A DNA stretch of 64,000 nucleotides, from contig JAQNBH010000009.1 of assembly GCA_028752905.1 (NCBI GenBank), positions 23,544,370 through 23,608,369 of the forward strand, given 5' to 3'. Source of the stretch: Cladorhizidae sp. MBARI D1340-BT2 (taxonomy: Eukaryota; Porifera; Demospongiae; Poecilosclerida; Cladorhizidae). Each line of letters opens with the position of its first letter. The stretch's first letter is position 1. The position numbers were made by a program, and so were the translations under genes. Below the pieces are notes generated by a model. The model worked only from the letters and a program-made list of their open reading frames with translations. It did not search any database and was not told the DNA's origin. Positions 34,505 through 45,280 of this stretch are shown here, one piece after another.

Positions 34505-35345
34505 CAGCAACATGTGGTTTATGCAAGGAGCTTCGGATTCATTACTAGCAACATGTGGTTTATGCTGAGGAGCTTCAGATTCATTACTAGCAACATGTGG
34601 TTTATGCCAAGGAGCTTCAGATTCATTATTAGCAACATGTGGTTTATGCTGAGGAGCTTCAGATTCATTACTAGCAACATGTGGTTTATGCTGAGGAGCT
34701 TCAGATTCATTACTAGCAACATGTGGTTTATGCTGAGGAGCTTCAGATTCATTACTAGCAACATGTGGTTTATGCTGAGGAGCTTCAGATTCATTACTAG
34801 CAACATGTGGTTTATGCTGAGGAGCTTCAGATTCATTACTAGCAACATGTGGTTTATGCCAAGGAGCTTCAGATTCATTACTAGCAACATGTGGTTTATG
34901 CCAAGGAGCTTCAGATTCATTACTAGCAACATGTGGTTTATGCTGAGGAGCTTCAGATTCATTACTAGCAACATGTGGTTTATGCCGAGGAGCTTCAGAT
35001 TCATTACTAGCAACATGTGGTTTATGCTGAGGAGCTTCAGATTCATTACTAGCAACATGTGGTTTATGCTGAGGAGCTTCAGATTCATTACTAGCTAGCA
35101 ACATGTGGTTTATGCTGAGGAGCTTCAGATTCATTACTAGCAACATGTGGTTTATGCCAAGGAGCTTCAGATTCATTACTAGCAACATGTGGTTTATGCC
35201 AAGGAGCTTCAGATTCATTACTAGCAACATGCGGTTTATGCCAAGGAGCTTCAGATTCATTACTAGCAACATGTGGTTTATGCCAAGGAGCTTCATATTC
35301 ATTATTAGCAACATGTGGTTTATGCTGAGGAGCTTGAGGTTCATT
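34505..35345. repeat. Minisatellite, 42-bp unit, inside the retroelement
   Basis: Twenty copies of a unit containing 'gcaacatgtggtttatgctg' and 'aggagcttcagattcattac'. Forty-two bases is 14 codons; the minus strand reads SNESEAPQHKPHVA periodically in one long open frame. It lies between the gag-like and RT parts of the retroelement, so it probably amplifies the gag tail or linker. That origin is inferred from position. Confidence 0.93.
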
Positions 35346-35599
35346 ATTATTTGAGACCGCATAAGGTTTGGCTAATAATAGAGGACAAAGGTCAAGATAC
35401 CTAGGTCTGTACCTCAAATGTTCGTGGTCTCTGCCGCACATAGTTCTTCACTGGGTCCTCTCCCTTTTTGTTCCAGTCTACGTATGGGTGGGGTCTCTGG
35501 TACTGGTATCCGCATCTTCACCCTTCGCTCCAATTGGATTAATTTTTGTAGGAGCGGGCCACCTCGAGAAAAAAAGGGAGTGCGGTTGAAAAGGCCTCT

Positions 35600-35931
35600 T
35601 TGAGGCCAGGTTCAGACATTCCATCTGATCACTACAGCTTTCTTACAGCTTCTTTGAAAGACGCATCTTCCTCAGCCATGTTGGTCAGCCGACTGGCGAT
35701 GGTATTTTTTCTTCTCTCCCGGCTGGTGTGGGAAGAGGCATTGCCAAGGAGCTTCAGGGCAGTCTGTGCTGCTTCTAGGGCGCCATTCTGGGTCAGCTGG
35801 ACTTTGGCAGCTTCTTCCAGCATGTGGGTAATCACCCCCATGACGTCCAGGATATAAGCTTGAAGCATTATAAGCTGTCGGTTTCTCGACTTTGTCGAGG
35901 AAGATAGTCTGCTTTGTCCATTGAAGGGCAA
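35600..35931 (-). pseudogene. DIRS/Ngaro-like gag fragment
   Basis: The minus strand reads ALEAAQTALKLLGNASSHTS, then RERRKNTIASRLTNMAEEDA and SFKEAVRKL. The A-L-x-L-L-G-N-A-x-x-x-x-S-x-x-R-R block followed by F-K-E-A is characteristic of ORF1 (gag) proteins of DIRS-type elements. The N-terminal part of gag was not found; the sequence above about 36010 runs into a minisatellite. In ORF1 of the family the next residues are usually L-F-G; here a stop follows. Confidence 0.65.
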
Positions 35932-36057
35932 GCTGTGGTGGTTGTGTTCGGACCCCTCTTGTCACGACATTGTCTGCGGGACTGGTTTGGCATGGCCATG
36001 GAGAATGCACTCACCTGGAAGGATTCAGTTTCATCCATGATTATGAAGGGGGTTTCG

Positions 36058-37925
36058 ACGGAGCATCAGGGGTCACCTAGTGCCAGGTGGAGCATCAGGG
36101 GTCACCTAGTGCCTGGTGGAGCATCAGGGGTCACCTAGTGCCTGGTGGAGCATCAGGGGTCACCTAGTGCCAGGTGGAGCATCAGGGGTCACCTAGTGCC
36201 AGGTGGAGCATCAGGGGTCACCTAGTGCCAGGTGGAGTATCAGGGGTCACCTAGTGCCAGGTGGAGCATCAGGGGTCACCTAGTGCCAGGTGGAGCATCA
36301 GGGGTCACCTAGTGCCAGGTGGAGCATCAGGGGTCACCTAGTGCCAGGTGGAGCATCAGGGGTCACCTAGTGCCTGGTGGAGCATCAGGGGTCACCTAGT
36401 GCCAGGTGGAGCATCAGGGGTCACCTAGTGCCAGGTGGAGCATCAGGGGTCACCTAGTGCCAGGTGGAGCATCAGGAGTCACCTAGTGCCAGGTGGAGCA
36501 TCAGGAGTCACCTAGTGCCAGGTGGAGCATCAGGAGTCACCTAGTGCCAGGTGGAGCATCAGGGGTCACCTAGTGCCAGGTGGAGCATCAGGAGTCACCT
36601 AGTGCCAGGTGGAGCATCAGGGATCACCTAGTGCCAGGTGGAGCATCAGGAGTCACCTAGTGCCAGGTGGAGCATCAGGAGTCACCTAGTGCCAGGTGGA
36701 GCATCAGGGGTCACCTAGTGCCAGGTGGAGCATCAGGGGTCACCTAGTGCCAGGTGGAGCATCAGGGGTCACCTAGTGCCAGGTGGAGCATCAGGGGTCA
36801 CCTAGTGCCTGGTGGAGCATCAGGGGTCACCTTGTGCCAGGTGGAGCATCAGGGGTCACCTAGTGCCAGGTGGAGGCATCAGGGGTCACCTACTAGTGCC
36901 AGGTGGAGGCATCAGGGGTCACCTACTAGTGCCAGGTGGAGCATCAGGGGTCACCTAGTGCCAGGTGGAGCATCAGGGGTCACCTAGTGCCAGGTGGAGC
37001 ATCAGGGGTCACCTAGTGCCAGGTGGAGCATCAGGGGTCACCTAGTGCCAGGTGGAGCATCAGGGGTCACCTTGTGCCAGGTGGAGCATCAGGGGTCACC
37101 TAGTGCCAGGTGGAGCATCAGGGGTCACCTAGTGCCAGGTGGAGCATCAGGGGTCACCTAGTGCCAGGTGGAGCATCAGGGGTCACCTAGTGCCAGGTGG
37201 AGCATCAGGAGTCACCTAGTGCCAGGTGGAGCATCAGGAGTCACCTACTAGTGCCAGGTGGAGCATCAGGGGTCACCTAGTGCCAGGTGGAGCATCAGGG
37301 GTCACCTAGTGCCAGGTGGAGCATCAGGGGTCACCTAGTGCCAGGTGGAGCATCAGGGGTCACCTAGTGCCAGGTGGAGCATCAGGGGTCACCTAGTGCC
37401 AGGTGGAGCATCAGGGGTCACCTAGTGCCAGGTGGAGCATCAGGGGTCACCTAGTGCCAGGTGGAGCATCAGGGGTCACCTAGTGCCTGGTGGAGCATCA
37501 GGGGTCACCTTGTGCCAGGTGGAGCATCAGGGGTCACCTAGTGCCAGGTGGAGGCATCAGGGGTCACCTACTAGTGCCAGGTGGAGGCATCAGGGGTCAC
37601 CTAGTGCCAGGTGGAGCATCAGGAGTCACCTAGTGCCAGGCGGAGCATCAGGAGTCACCTAGTGCCAGGTGGAGCATCAGGGGTCACCTAGTGCCAGGTG
37701 GAGCATCAGGGGTCACCTAGTGCCAGGTGGAGCATCAGGGGTCACCTAGTGCCAGGTGGAGCATCAGGGGTCACCTAGTGCCTGGTGGAGCATCAGGGGT
37801 CACCTTGTGCCAGGTGGAGCATCAGGGGTCACCTAGTGCCAGGTGGAGGCATCAGGGGTCACCTACTAGTGCCAGGTGGAGGCATCAGGGGTCACCTACT
37901 AGTGCCAGGTGGAGCATCAGGGGTC
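36058..37925. repeat. 1.9-kb minisatellite, 29-bp unit
   Basis: About 64 copies of 'gagcatcaggggtcacctag' + 'tgccaggtg'. Block duplication is clear: the run of variants 'cctggtgg, ccttgtgcc, gtggaggcatc, acctactag' occurs at about 36805-36930, 37485-37600 and 37780-37900. Confidence 0.95.
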
Positions 37926-38574
37926 ACCCTTGAGGCAAGGCGGTTGTCTGGCTGTGCTCTTGATGCAGTCACATCTCTTTACGACTGGCTGCCAACTGGT
38001 TCTCCTCCAGTTGTCGAGGGCCACTTTGTGGTTGGTTCTCCTCCAGGTGGTGGGTGCAGTCTGTCATACTTGGCAAGTCCCATTGTACTCCTCCCAGCAT
38101 TGCTAGGACTCGTGTCGCGAAGGGGACAGTTCCTGAGTCCGCAGGATTTCCAGTGAGTTAGCAGTCGGGTAACTGTCCATGGTTGTTGAAAAATAGAACT
38201 TGATTAGCCAGCAGTCACTTCAGTCATTGTACACTTGCTGTCTAGCAAGCTAGAAAAAAGGCCACAGATTGAGAGAGCGTGCAGGTTTTTATACATGGCA
38301 TCAAACAACGATACATCCGGTCAAGCCAGATAATTAGAAAAATACTACAAATTACTAGCTGTCGAGTTAGGAAACTGGGCCAAACACGACACTATGTTCG
38401 ACAGAGCACTCTGAATTATAATTTGGATATGTACGTACACTCCATGACTAACTCACGGCTGCCACCTGATTGTTGCAGGCACTCATTCTGGACATGTTAA
38501 CACCAGCCTAGTTTTGTTTTCTCACCCCGCCCACAATGGACGCCAACCAACAAGTAACCCGCTCAGACTCTTAC
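37926..38574. other. Intron 3 sequence next to exon 3, no gene seen
   Basis: Contains the inverted copy of the 21-kb dispersed repeat at about 38320-38430 and a short internal repeat 'ggttctcctccag' at 37998 and 38034. No coding call. Confidence 0.5.
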
Positions 38575-38746
38575 GTTTAAGTCCGCTGTGAACTCGATGC
38601 GAGAGCTTCTTTATGTGAGTCATCACCTGGTTGGTCTCCTCCTTGGCTTCATTGTTGGTGACAGATGCCAGGATGATGTTGTGGTTTCTCTTGATCTTCT
38701 CCACATCTTGAATGATCTCACTGACTGTCTTGTTCAGCTCATCCAC
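38575..38746 (-). CDS. Syntaxin exon 3: Ha and start of Hb
   Basis: A 172-bp exon between acceptor ctgacacag and donor gtaaga. The 57 codons start VDELNKTVSEIIQDVEKIK and continue through RNHNIILAS, NNEAKEETNQ and HIKKLSHRVHSGLK. The N-H-x-x-I-L-A-S core matches K-H-S-A-I-L-A-S of syntaxin-1, and HIKKLSHRVHSGLK matches DIKKTANKVRSKLK of helix Hb. The exon ends with one extra base (C), which the next exon completes to an Arg codon. Minisatellites lie close by on both sides (36.06-37.93 kb and 38.85-40.06 kb), yet the exon and its splice sites are intact. Confidence 0.9.
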
Positions 38747-38849
38747 CTGTGTCAGGGTTATACACATGCATAGCAACTATGTATTGAATGTGACTAAGTG
38801 GGACCATTATCTCACACAGGACACTCAAGGGAAGGTCAATCAATTAACT

Positions 38850-40056
38850 AACACTAGTCCTAGTGATGGAACTACCAGACACAGGCCAGTCCTAGTGATG
38901 TAACTACCAGACACAGACCAGTCCTAGTGATGTAACTGACCAGACACAGGCCAGTCCTAGTGATGTAACTACCAGACACAGGCCAGTCCTAGTGATGTAA
39001 CTACCAGACACAGGCTAGTCCTAGTGATGTAACTACCAGACACAGGCCAGTCCTAGTGATGTAACTACCAGACACAGGCCAGTCCTAGTGATGTAACTAC
39101 CAGACACAGGCCAGTCCTAGTGATGTAACTACCAGACACAGGCCAGTCCTAGTGATGTAACTACCAGACACAGGCTAGTCCTAGTGATGTAACTACCAGA
39201 CACAGGCCAGTCCTAGTGATGTAACTACCAGACACAGACCAGTCCTAGTGATGGAACTACCAGACACAGGCCAGTCCTAGTGATGTAACTACCAGACACA
39301 GGCCAGTCCTAGTGATGGAACTACCAGACACAGGCCAGTCCTAGTGATGTAACTACCAGACACAGGCCAGTCCTAGTGATGTAACTACCAGACACAGGCC
39401 AGTCCTAGTGATGTAACTACCAGACACAGGCCAGTCCTAGTGATGTAACTACCAGACACAGGCCAGTCCTAGTGATGTAACTACCAGACACAGGTCAGTC
39501 CTAGTGATGTAACTACCAGACACAGGCCAGTCCTAGTGATGTAACTACCAGACACAGGCCAGTCCTAGTGATGTAACTACCAGACACAGGCCAGTCCTAG
39601 TGATGTAACTACCAGACACAGGCCAGTCCTAGTGATGTAACTACCAGACACAGGCCAGTCCTAGTGATGTAACTACCAGACACAGGCCAGTCCTAGTGAT
39701 GTAACTACCAGACACAGGCCAGTCCTAGTGATGTAACTACCAGACACAGGCCAGTCCTAGTGATGTAACTACCAGACACAGGCTAGTCCTAGTGATGTAA
39801 CTACCAGACACAGGCCAGTCCTAGTGATGTAACTACCAGACACAGGCCAGTCCTAGTGATGTAACTACCAGACACAGGCCAGTCCTAGTGATGTAACTAC
39901 CAGACACAGGCCAGTCCTAGTGATGTAACTACCAGACACAGGCCAGTCCTAGTGATGTAACTACCAGACACAGACCAGTCCTAGTGATGTAACTACCAGA
40001 CACAGGCCAGTCCTAGTGATGTAACTACCAGACACAGGCTAGTCCTAGTAATGTAA
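38850..40056. repeat. Minisatellite, 32-bp unit
   Basis: About 37 very uniform copies of 'ctagtgatgtaactaccaga' + 'cacaggccagtc', beginning about 100 bp upstream (in transcript sense) of syntaxin exon 3. Confidence 0.95.
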
Positions 40057-40487
40057 CAGCGTTGGTAAAATGGGTCAACATAAGCTAAAACAGGATGCAT
40101 GCCCATATATAAGGATGGATATTACATTCACTATGTCACCCATCCTAAACTTGAACTGGTTATTCGTCCTAATAACATAGTCATCATATTTGCTTGGAAT
40201 ACGAACAGCGAAGATGCATGTGAGGAGGGAGTTCAGAGACACAAGCAAGAATAGAACTGGCTCCCCCATAGTCAGGGAAGAAGGCACAGCTATGTCAAGT
40301 AACAAGATGGTAGTCTCAAGGCATGAGGATAGATCAAGAGTGAACCATGCAGCTTTGGCAAGGTACTTCCAGCCTGCATTGGCTAATACCTTATTAAGCG
40401 ACATGAAACTTTAAAAAGGGCTTGGCACTGACTATGGCCATACACATATGGTCTCTACTGGTTTGTCTCATCAACATAACTAGATAT
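40057..40487. other. Intron 2 unique sequence, no gene seen
   Basis: Both strands have roughly 75-110-codon open frames (for example minus 40075-40404) without recognised motifs. Confidence 0.45.
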
Positions 40488-41071
40488 TAAAATCACCTTC
40501 TCAATAATCAACTTCAATTTTTATTCACTCGACGTTTCGACTAGATACTCTAGATAGTCTTCATCAGGAATTAGGCTAGAGCATCTAGTCGAAACGTCGA
40601 GTGAATATAAATTGTTGAGAAGGTGATTTTAATGTTATTATGTCAACTGAGAGCTCATTGAGAGTTAACTAGATATTGCTGCTCAGCTTTCCTGCTCTCT
40701 CCCGACATGTGCACTTGCTCTCTTCCTGTTTCAATGTTTTTCTTGGCACTGCTCAGGGGCACTGCATTGTCTCATCATTCACTTATGTCAACTCTCTCCT
40801 GCCACGTTCCCTTTTGACTCGGCCAGTGTTGCTGTTGTCGACAGTGCTCAAGGATTCCTCTTCTCTACCTGCACGTTCACTGTATATACACTTACAAACT
40901 CTCAATGAACTCTCAGTTGACATAATAACATTAAAATCACCTTCTCAATAATCAACTTCAAAGTTTTTTCACTTGACGTTTCGACTAGATGCTCTAATTA
41001 TTCCTGATGAAGACTAGAGCATTTAGTCAAAACGTCGAGTGAATAAAATTTGATTGAGAAGGTGATTGTAA
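40488..41071. mobile_element. Mirror-symmetric foldback element with hammerhead-like cores
   Basis: Two imperfect palindromes (40488-40632 and 40931-41071) are joined by a segment whose ends are also inverted (40633-40668 and 40898-40930). One arm of each palindrome carries CCTGATGA, a short stem and a GAAACGTC-like box. The first is on the minus strand (40531-40568) and intact. The second is on the plus strand (41003-41036) with GAAAC changed to AAAAC. Such cores are known at the ends of Penelope-like and other retroelements. No open frame was found in the middle. Confidence 0.6.
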
Positions 41072-41091
41072 TACACTTGTTTGTTTCTCAG

Positions 41092-41605
41092 GCCCTTCCT
41101 CTCTGATATTCCTGACTGGCAGGCCCTTCCTCTCTGATATTCCTATCACTGGTCAGGCCCTTCCTCTCTGATATTCCCGGCACTGGTCAGGCCCTTCCTC
41201 TCTCATATTCCTGTCACTGGTCAGGGACTTTCCTCTCTGATATTCCTGTCACTAGTCAGGCCCTTCCTCTCTCATATTCCTGTCACTAGTCAGGCCCTTC
41301 CTCTCTGATATTCCTGTCACTGGTCAGGCCCTTCCTCTCTCATATTCCTGTCACTGGTCAGGCCCTTCCTCTCTCATATTCCTGTCACTGGTCCGGGACT
41401 TTCCTCTCTGATATTCCTGTCACTGGTCAGGGGCTTCTTCTCTGATATTCCTGTCACTGGTCAGGGACTTTCCTCTCTGATATTCTTGTCACTGGTCAGG
41501 GGCTTCTTCTCTGATATTCCTGTCACTGGTCAGGGACTTTCCTCTCTGATATTCTTGTCACTGGTCAGGGGCTTCTTCTCTGATATTCTTGTCAATGGTG
41601 GCTTC
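41092..41605. repeat. Minisatellite, about 34-bp unit
   Basis: About 15 imperfect copies of a unit containing 'cctctctgatattcctgtca' and 'ctggtcagg'. Confidence 0.9.
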
Positions 41606-41994
41606 TACACTGATATTATTAATTCTGTTTATCTCCCAAGCAGATCTCGATGGTGCTGCAGTCCTTCTCACAGCCTCTGCTCCTAGTAGGTTCCCTTCTC
41701 CATCAGTTCCCCCACACAGAGAATGGTAGTGTGTGTGTTTACCTTACCATCTGACAAAAAATTGCATATCACACCTCCATGGCTATAACATGTTCATGAA
41801 TTAGTAGCCATGTCAGAATGAAACTCCATCATCCTTTCCTGTCAGCTACTAACTGTTCTCACTTGCAAGTGCAGTCAGTTTTCTTTCCTCTAGCTTCTAA
41901 TCTGCTGCCGTTTTCACTAAACGACCATTCCTGATTTACATAAGCCCGCTCTATTTAAGGCATGTGACCCGTTCATATTCTGAACGAAGAGTAA

Positions 41995-42455
41995 ATACAC
42001 ACATACATAGATACATACATATATACATACATAGATACACACATACATACATACATACATACACATACATAGATACATACATATACACATACATAGATAC
42101 ACACATACATAGATACATACATATACACATACATAGATACACACATACATACATACATACATACACACATACATAGATACATACATAGATACACACACAC
42201 ATACATACATACATACACACATACATAGATACATACATAGATACACACATACATAGATACATACATACATAGTTACATACATACATAGATACACACACAC
42301 GTAGATACATACATATACACATACATAGATACACACATATATAGATACACACATACATAGATACATACATAGATACATACATAGATACATACATAGATAC
42401 ATACATAGATACACATACATAGATAGATACATACATACATGCATGTACATACATA
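41995..42455. repeat. Compound microsatellite (acat/agat)n
   Basis: About 460 bp of 'acatacatagatac' patterns. The Y/V/C/M-rich minus frames and H/T/I-rich plus frames are repeat translations. Confidence 0.95.
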
Positions 42456-42573
42456 CATCACACCAGGCATGGCAATACTAAGTTCTCCACTCACCTCCCC
42501 ACTGAGGGCTCGCTTCGCTCATCAATCAGCTAACCATGCCCCTTAGCTAGCAGCTGGGACAGTCTGTCTAAGC

Positions 42574-43432
42574 CAGGGGTCGGGAACCTTTTTGACTCAG
42601 AGAGCCAAGAAAGCAAAATATTAAAAATCTATTTCAATGAGAGCCATATAATATATTGCGTTTCTTCCACTTGGTTTGCCATCATGATGGTACGATCATG
42701 AACAGTTCTTGCCGACAGAGGAATGTCTTGAATCCGTTTGATTATCTTGTCTTTGTTCGGAAGATCATCAAAAAGTTCATTGGCCACATCCAGCATGAAT
42801 GTTTTAGCATACTCGCCATCTGTGAATGGTTTTCCATTCCTCACTATTGCTAAAGAACCAGCGAAGCTAGCGGAATTATAGTCACCTTGCCGGGTCCATA
42901 AGCGGAGTTGCTGCTGGCTGGCTTGAACCATACTCAGTAGCTCTTGGCACGCTTTCTTTCTGCTATCTCCTGCAGGGTATTTTGATGCAAAGGTATCATG
43001 GCGTGTGTCGAAGTGGCGCTTTACATTCGACCATTTCATCGATGTAATTTTGTCATTGCAAATTAGACACACCGCTGAATCTGCTCTCTCCACAAAGGCA
43101 AATTCTTCGGTCCATTCGTCCTGAAATTTACGATACTTCTCGTCTCTTTTTCTTTTTGCCATCTTCTTTGTCGAAGGGTTAGTTTTGAGCAAATAAGAGA
43201 GGGAGATATTGAGCCGTGGTAAACAGTGAGTCTGGCTGGCCTGCGCACGGGTTTATATATTCGAGAGGTGCGGAGCGTCATTGGTCGAGATTAATTCGCT
43301 ACGCGTCTCGGCGGCGCTACGTCACTGGAGGAACTAAAATTTGAAGTTTTTCAAATTCCAATTTTATCTGAGAGAGCCATATGCAATCATCAAAAGAGCC
43401 ACACCTGGCTCGCGAGCCATTCCCGACCCCTG
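42574..43432 (-). mobile_element. Short hAT element with 8-bp target duplication
   Basis: The 859-bp element starts caggggtcgggaa and ends ttcccgacccctg, perfect inverse over 13 bp. It is flanked by gtctaagc at 42566-42573 and 43433-43440. Inner sequences 'gagagccatat' are also mirrored near the ends. The gtctaagc motif is part of the 58-bp repeat unit. The element keeps only the N-terminal third of a transposase gene on the minus strand, consistent with an internal deletion. Confidence 0.92.
42629..43192 (-). CDS. Truncated hAT transposase: BED finger protein, 187 codons
   Basis: An intact frame starting MLKTNPSTKKMAKRKRDEK, with a BED zinc finger (C-x2-C in VCLICND, H-x4-H in RHFDTRH) and then the hAT N-terminal linker including NGKPFTDGEYAKTFML. 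It is the same architecture as, but clearly diverged from, the transposase at 30.7 kb (SDGEFVKEC). After VHDRTIMMANQ the frame leaves the family and stops within a few residues near the TIR, so the DDE core and dimerisation domain are gone. It could bind element ends without cutting, but function is not shown. The alternative ATG at MAKRKR would be eleven residues in. Confidence 0.7.
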   Translation of the reverse strand: MLKTNPSTKKMAKRKRDEKYRKFQDEWTEEFAFVERADSAVCLICNDKITSMKWSNVKRHFDTRHDTFASKYPAGDSRKKACQELLSMVQASQQQLRLWTRQGDYNSASFAGSLAIVRNGKPFTDGEYAKTFMLDVANELFDDLPNKDKIIKRIQDIPLSARTVHDRTIMMANQVEETQYIIWLSLK

Positions 43433-43841
43433 GTCTAAGCAATCAGCTAACCATGCCCCTAGGTGGCTTAGCTAGCAGCTGGGACAGTCTGTCTAAGCAA
43501 TCAGCTAACCATGCCCCTAGGTGGCTTAGCTAGCAGCTGGGACAGTCTGTCTAAGCAATCAGCTAACCATGCCCCTAGGAGGCTTAGCTAGCAGCTGGGA
43601 CAGCTGTCTAAGCAATCAGCTAACCATGCCCCTAGGTGGCTTAGCTAGCAGCTGGGACAGTCTGTCTAAGCAATCAGCTAACCATGCCCCTAGGTGGCTT
43701 AGCTAGCAGCTGGGACAGTCTGTCTAAGCAATCACCTAACCATGCCCCTAGGAGGCTTAGCTAGCAGCTCGGGACAGTCTGTCTAAACAATCACCTAACC
43801 ATGCCCCTAGGAGGCTTAGCTAGCAGCTGGGACAGTCTTGT

Positions 43842-44323
43842 CTAAACAACAGAACGACACCTGGACTGTAGAGGTTTGGTTTCTATGCACTTAGAAATGA
43901 CCCACAAACCCACAAGTGGAGTACTGGGAGTGTAATTGTTAAATTGGAGCAAACCAGCTTTACAAATCTGGCCTCCATGGACTGTCAAGTTCCACAAGGA
44001 CTTCCAAGCTTTCGCAGTGACGTGGACAGCACTAGAGGGAAGTAAGGCTGTCAGCCCTCTTTCTCTCTGGACAAACACCTGTCCATACAGTGTGTCATAT
44101 AGGTAGAGGGAAAGGGGATAGGCCCTAATAGAGATCCCCACCCACCCCACCCGAAACCAGGAAAGTAAATCATATTATTAGCACGAAATATATCCAAGGC
44201 TTCTTCAAAAGGAGCATCACCCATTTCTGGTTCTTCCACTTTTATGTTGCCTTGTAAGAGTAGATGGGCCAAGAAAATAATCTCGCAATGCACCAAATAT
44301 CCCCTCCCAATCTCCACCCCCAC
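43842..44323 (-). other. Unrecognised minus-strand coding-like segment
   Basis: The minus strand reads EEPEMGDAPFEEALDIFRAN followed by NMIYFPGF in one frame and YDTLYGQVFVQRERGLTALL in another. Composition is protein-like and not repeat-derived. There are no splice sites linking it to syntaxin and no family I can name with confidence. It may be a decayed exon or retrocopy. Confidence 0.3.
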
Positions 44324-44339
44324 TCTCCCAGCAAAAGTT

Positions 44340-45280
44340 TGTATGCCTACTTACTAAAAAACAATTCACTACCTCTCAACCTGCTTCTCGTGATGCAGAG
44401 CAAATACATGCAAGACATCATTGCGTGGCAGGCTTCGACCTGACCAGCACAAGCCTTCTAACTAACACACTTGAGCTAGCTTCGACCTGCCCCATCTCCA
44501 CAATCACAGGCATTTCTACTAACTCCCTTCACGTTCTCCCTCCTCCACGGACTCTGCAGCCATTCCTAACTCTTGCTTACTGTAGGCTACAGGTTCAAAG
44601 TCCTGCTGCACTAGTATCGAAATATGTGTTGTGATGGCCAAGTGTCCATGTCGATGGCTTAACGAGGAGGCGTGGGGTGGGGGGACCTGAAACACCTCAC
44701 GAAGGGGGCCTTAAAAACACCACATTCATGGCATAGCTGGGATACAATGAACTGCACTCACTAGAAGATGGAGGTTCATTAAAATTGTTCAGATAACATC
44801 ATTGGAAAAATAAAAATATTTAGAGGAAGAAATCTATTTCTGAATACCCCAATCTTCTACTATAGTAGTAGTGTCTGTCAGTATGTCCGCTATGCACGGC
44901 CGAACAGAAGAACTTAACTAATGGCTGCCTGGATGGTTTTTGTAAGGTTCGGTCCAGATCTGGACTGGAAGCCAGCATCTAACAGCACTGCAATTGGGGT
45001 TGCAGCCAGGCAGCCATTTTTTTCTAGGGATATACGTACCCCCCGCATGCATTTTTCAGTTCCCGACGATAGCACAGATAACACCACATGAACCATCATA
45101 AACAAACTATACCAGCTCCATCAGACCTCACCAAGGCCAGCAGTTTGCCAGCGAGGATGATTCCAGCCCTACTCTATACGAAAAACACCGCAGATGCTGA
45201 AATGGCGAGATTTACTGAGGGCAGCGTCGGCTTCGACTGGTTCTGACAATTATTTTTAAATTTTAATGTCACAATTATCT
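44340..45280. other. Intron 2 unique sequence, no gene seen
   Basis: Short open frames only; nothing recognised. Confidence 0.5.

Larger units (their letters stand above)
27629..36010 (-). mobile_element. DIRS/Ngaro-like retroelement, broken and expanded
   Basis: Reading down the minus strand, the order is gag-like (35.93-35.63 kb), array, RT start (34.30-33.97), array, RT core (30.39-30.02), RT/RNase H (30.0-29.5), array, RNase H end (28.56-28.10). This is the gag-RT-RNase H order of DIRS-type elements, and the motifs PFGLSSAP, YVD-x-IL and EESR-x-M-x-DR fit that group rather than Gypsy or LINEs. Element ends and a tyrosine recombinase were not identified. It lies in sense with the syntaxin gene. 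It is interrupted by one hAT and three minisatellites and carries stops and frameshifts, so it is dead. Confidence 0.78.
42530..43852. repeat. Minisatellite, 58-bp unit, split by a hAT element
   Basis: About 7-8 copies of a unit containing 'gtctaagcaatcagctaacc' and 'ggcttagctagcagctggga'. The first copy (42530-42573) is separated from the rest (43433-43852) by the hAT at 42574-43432. Confidence 0.93.

Noticed and set aside
41917..42494. Tyr/Val/Cys/Met-rich frames
   Set aside because: Translations of an (acat/agat) microsatellite.
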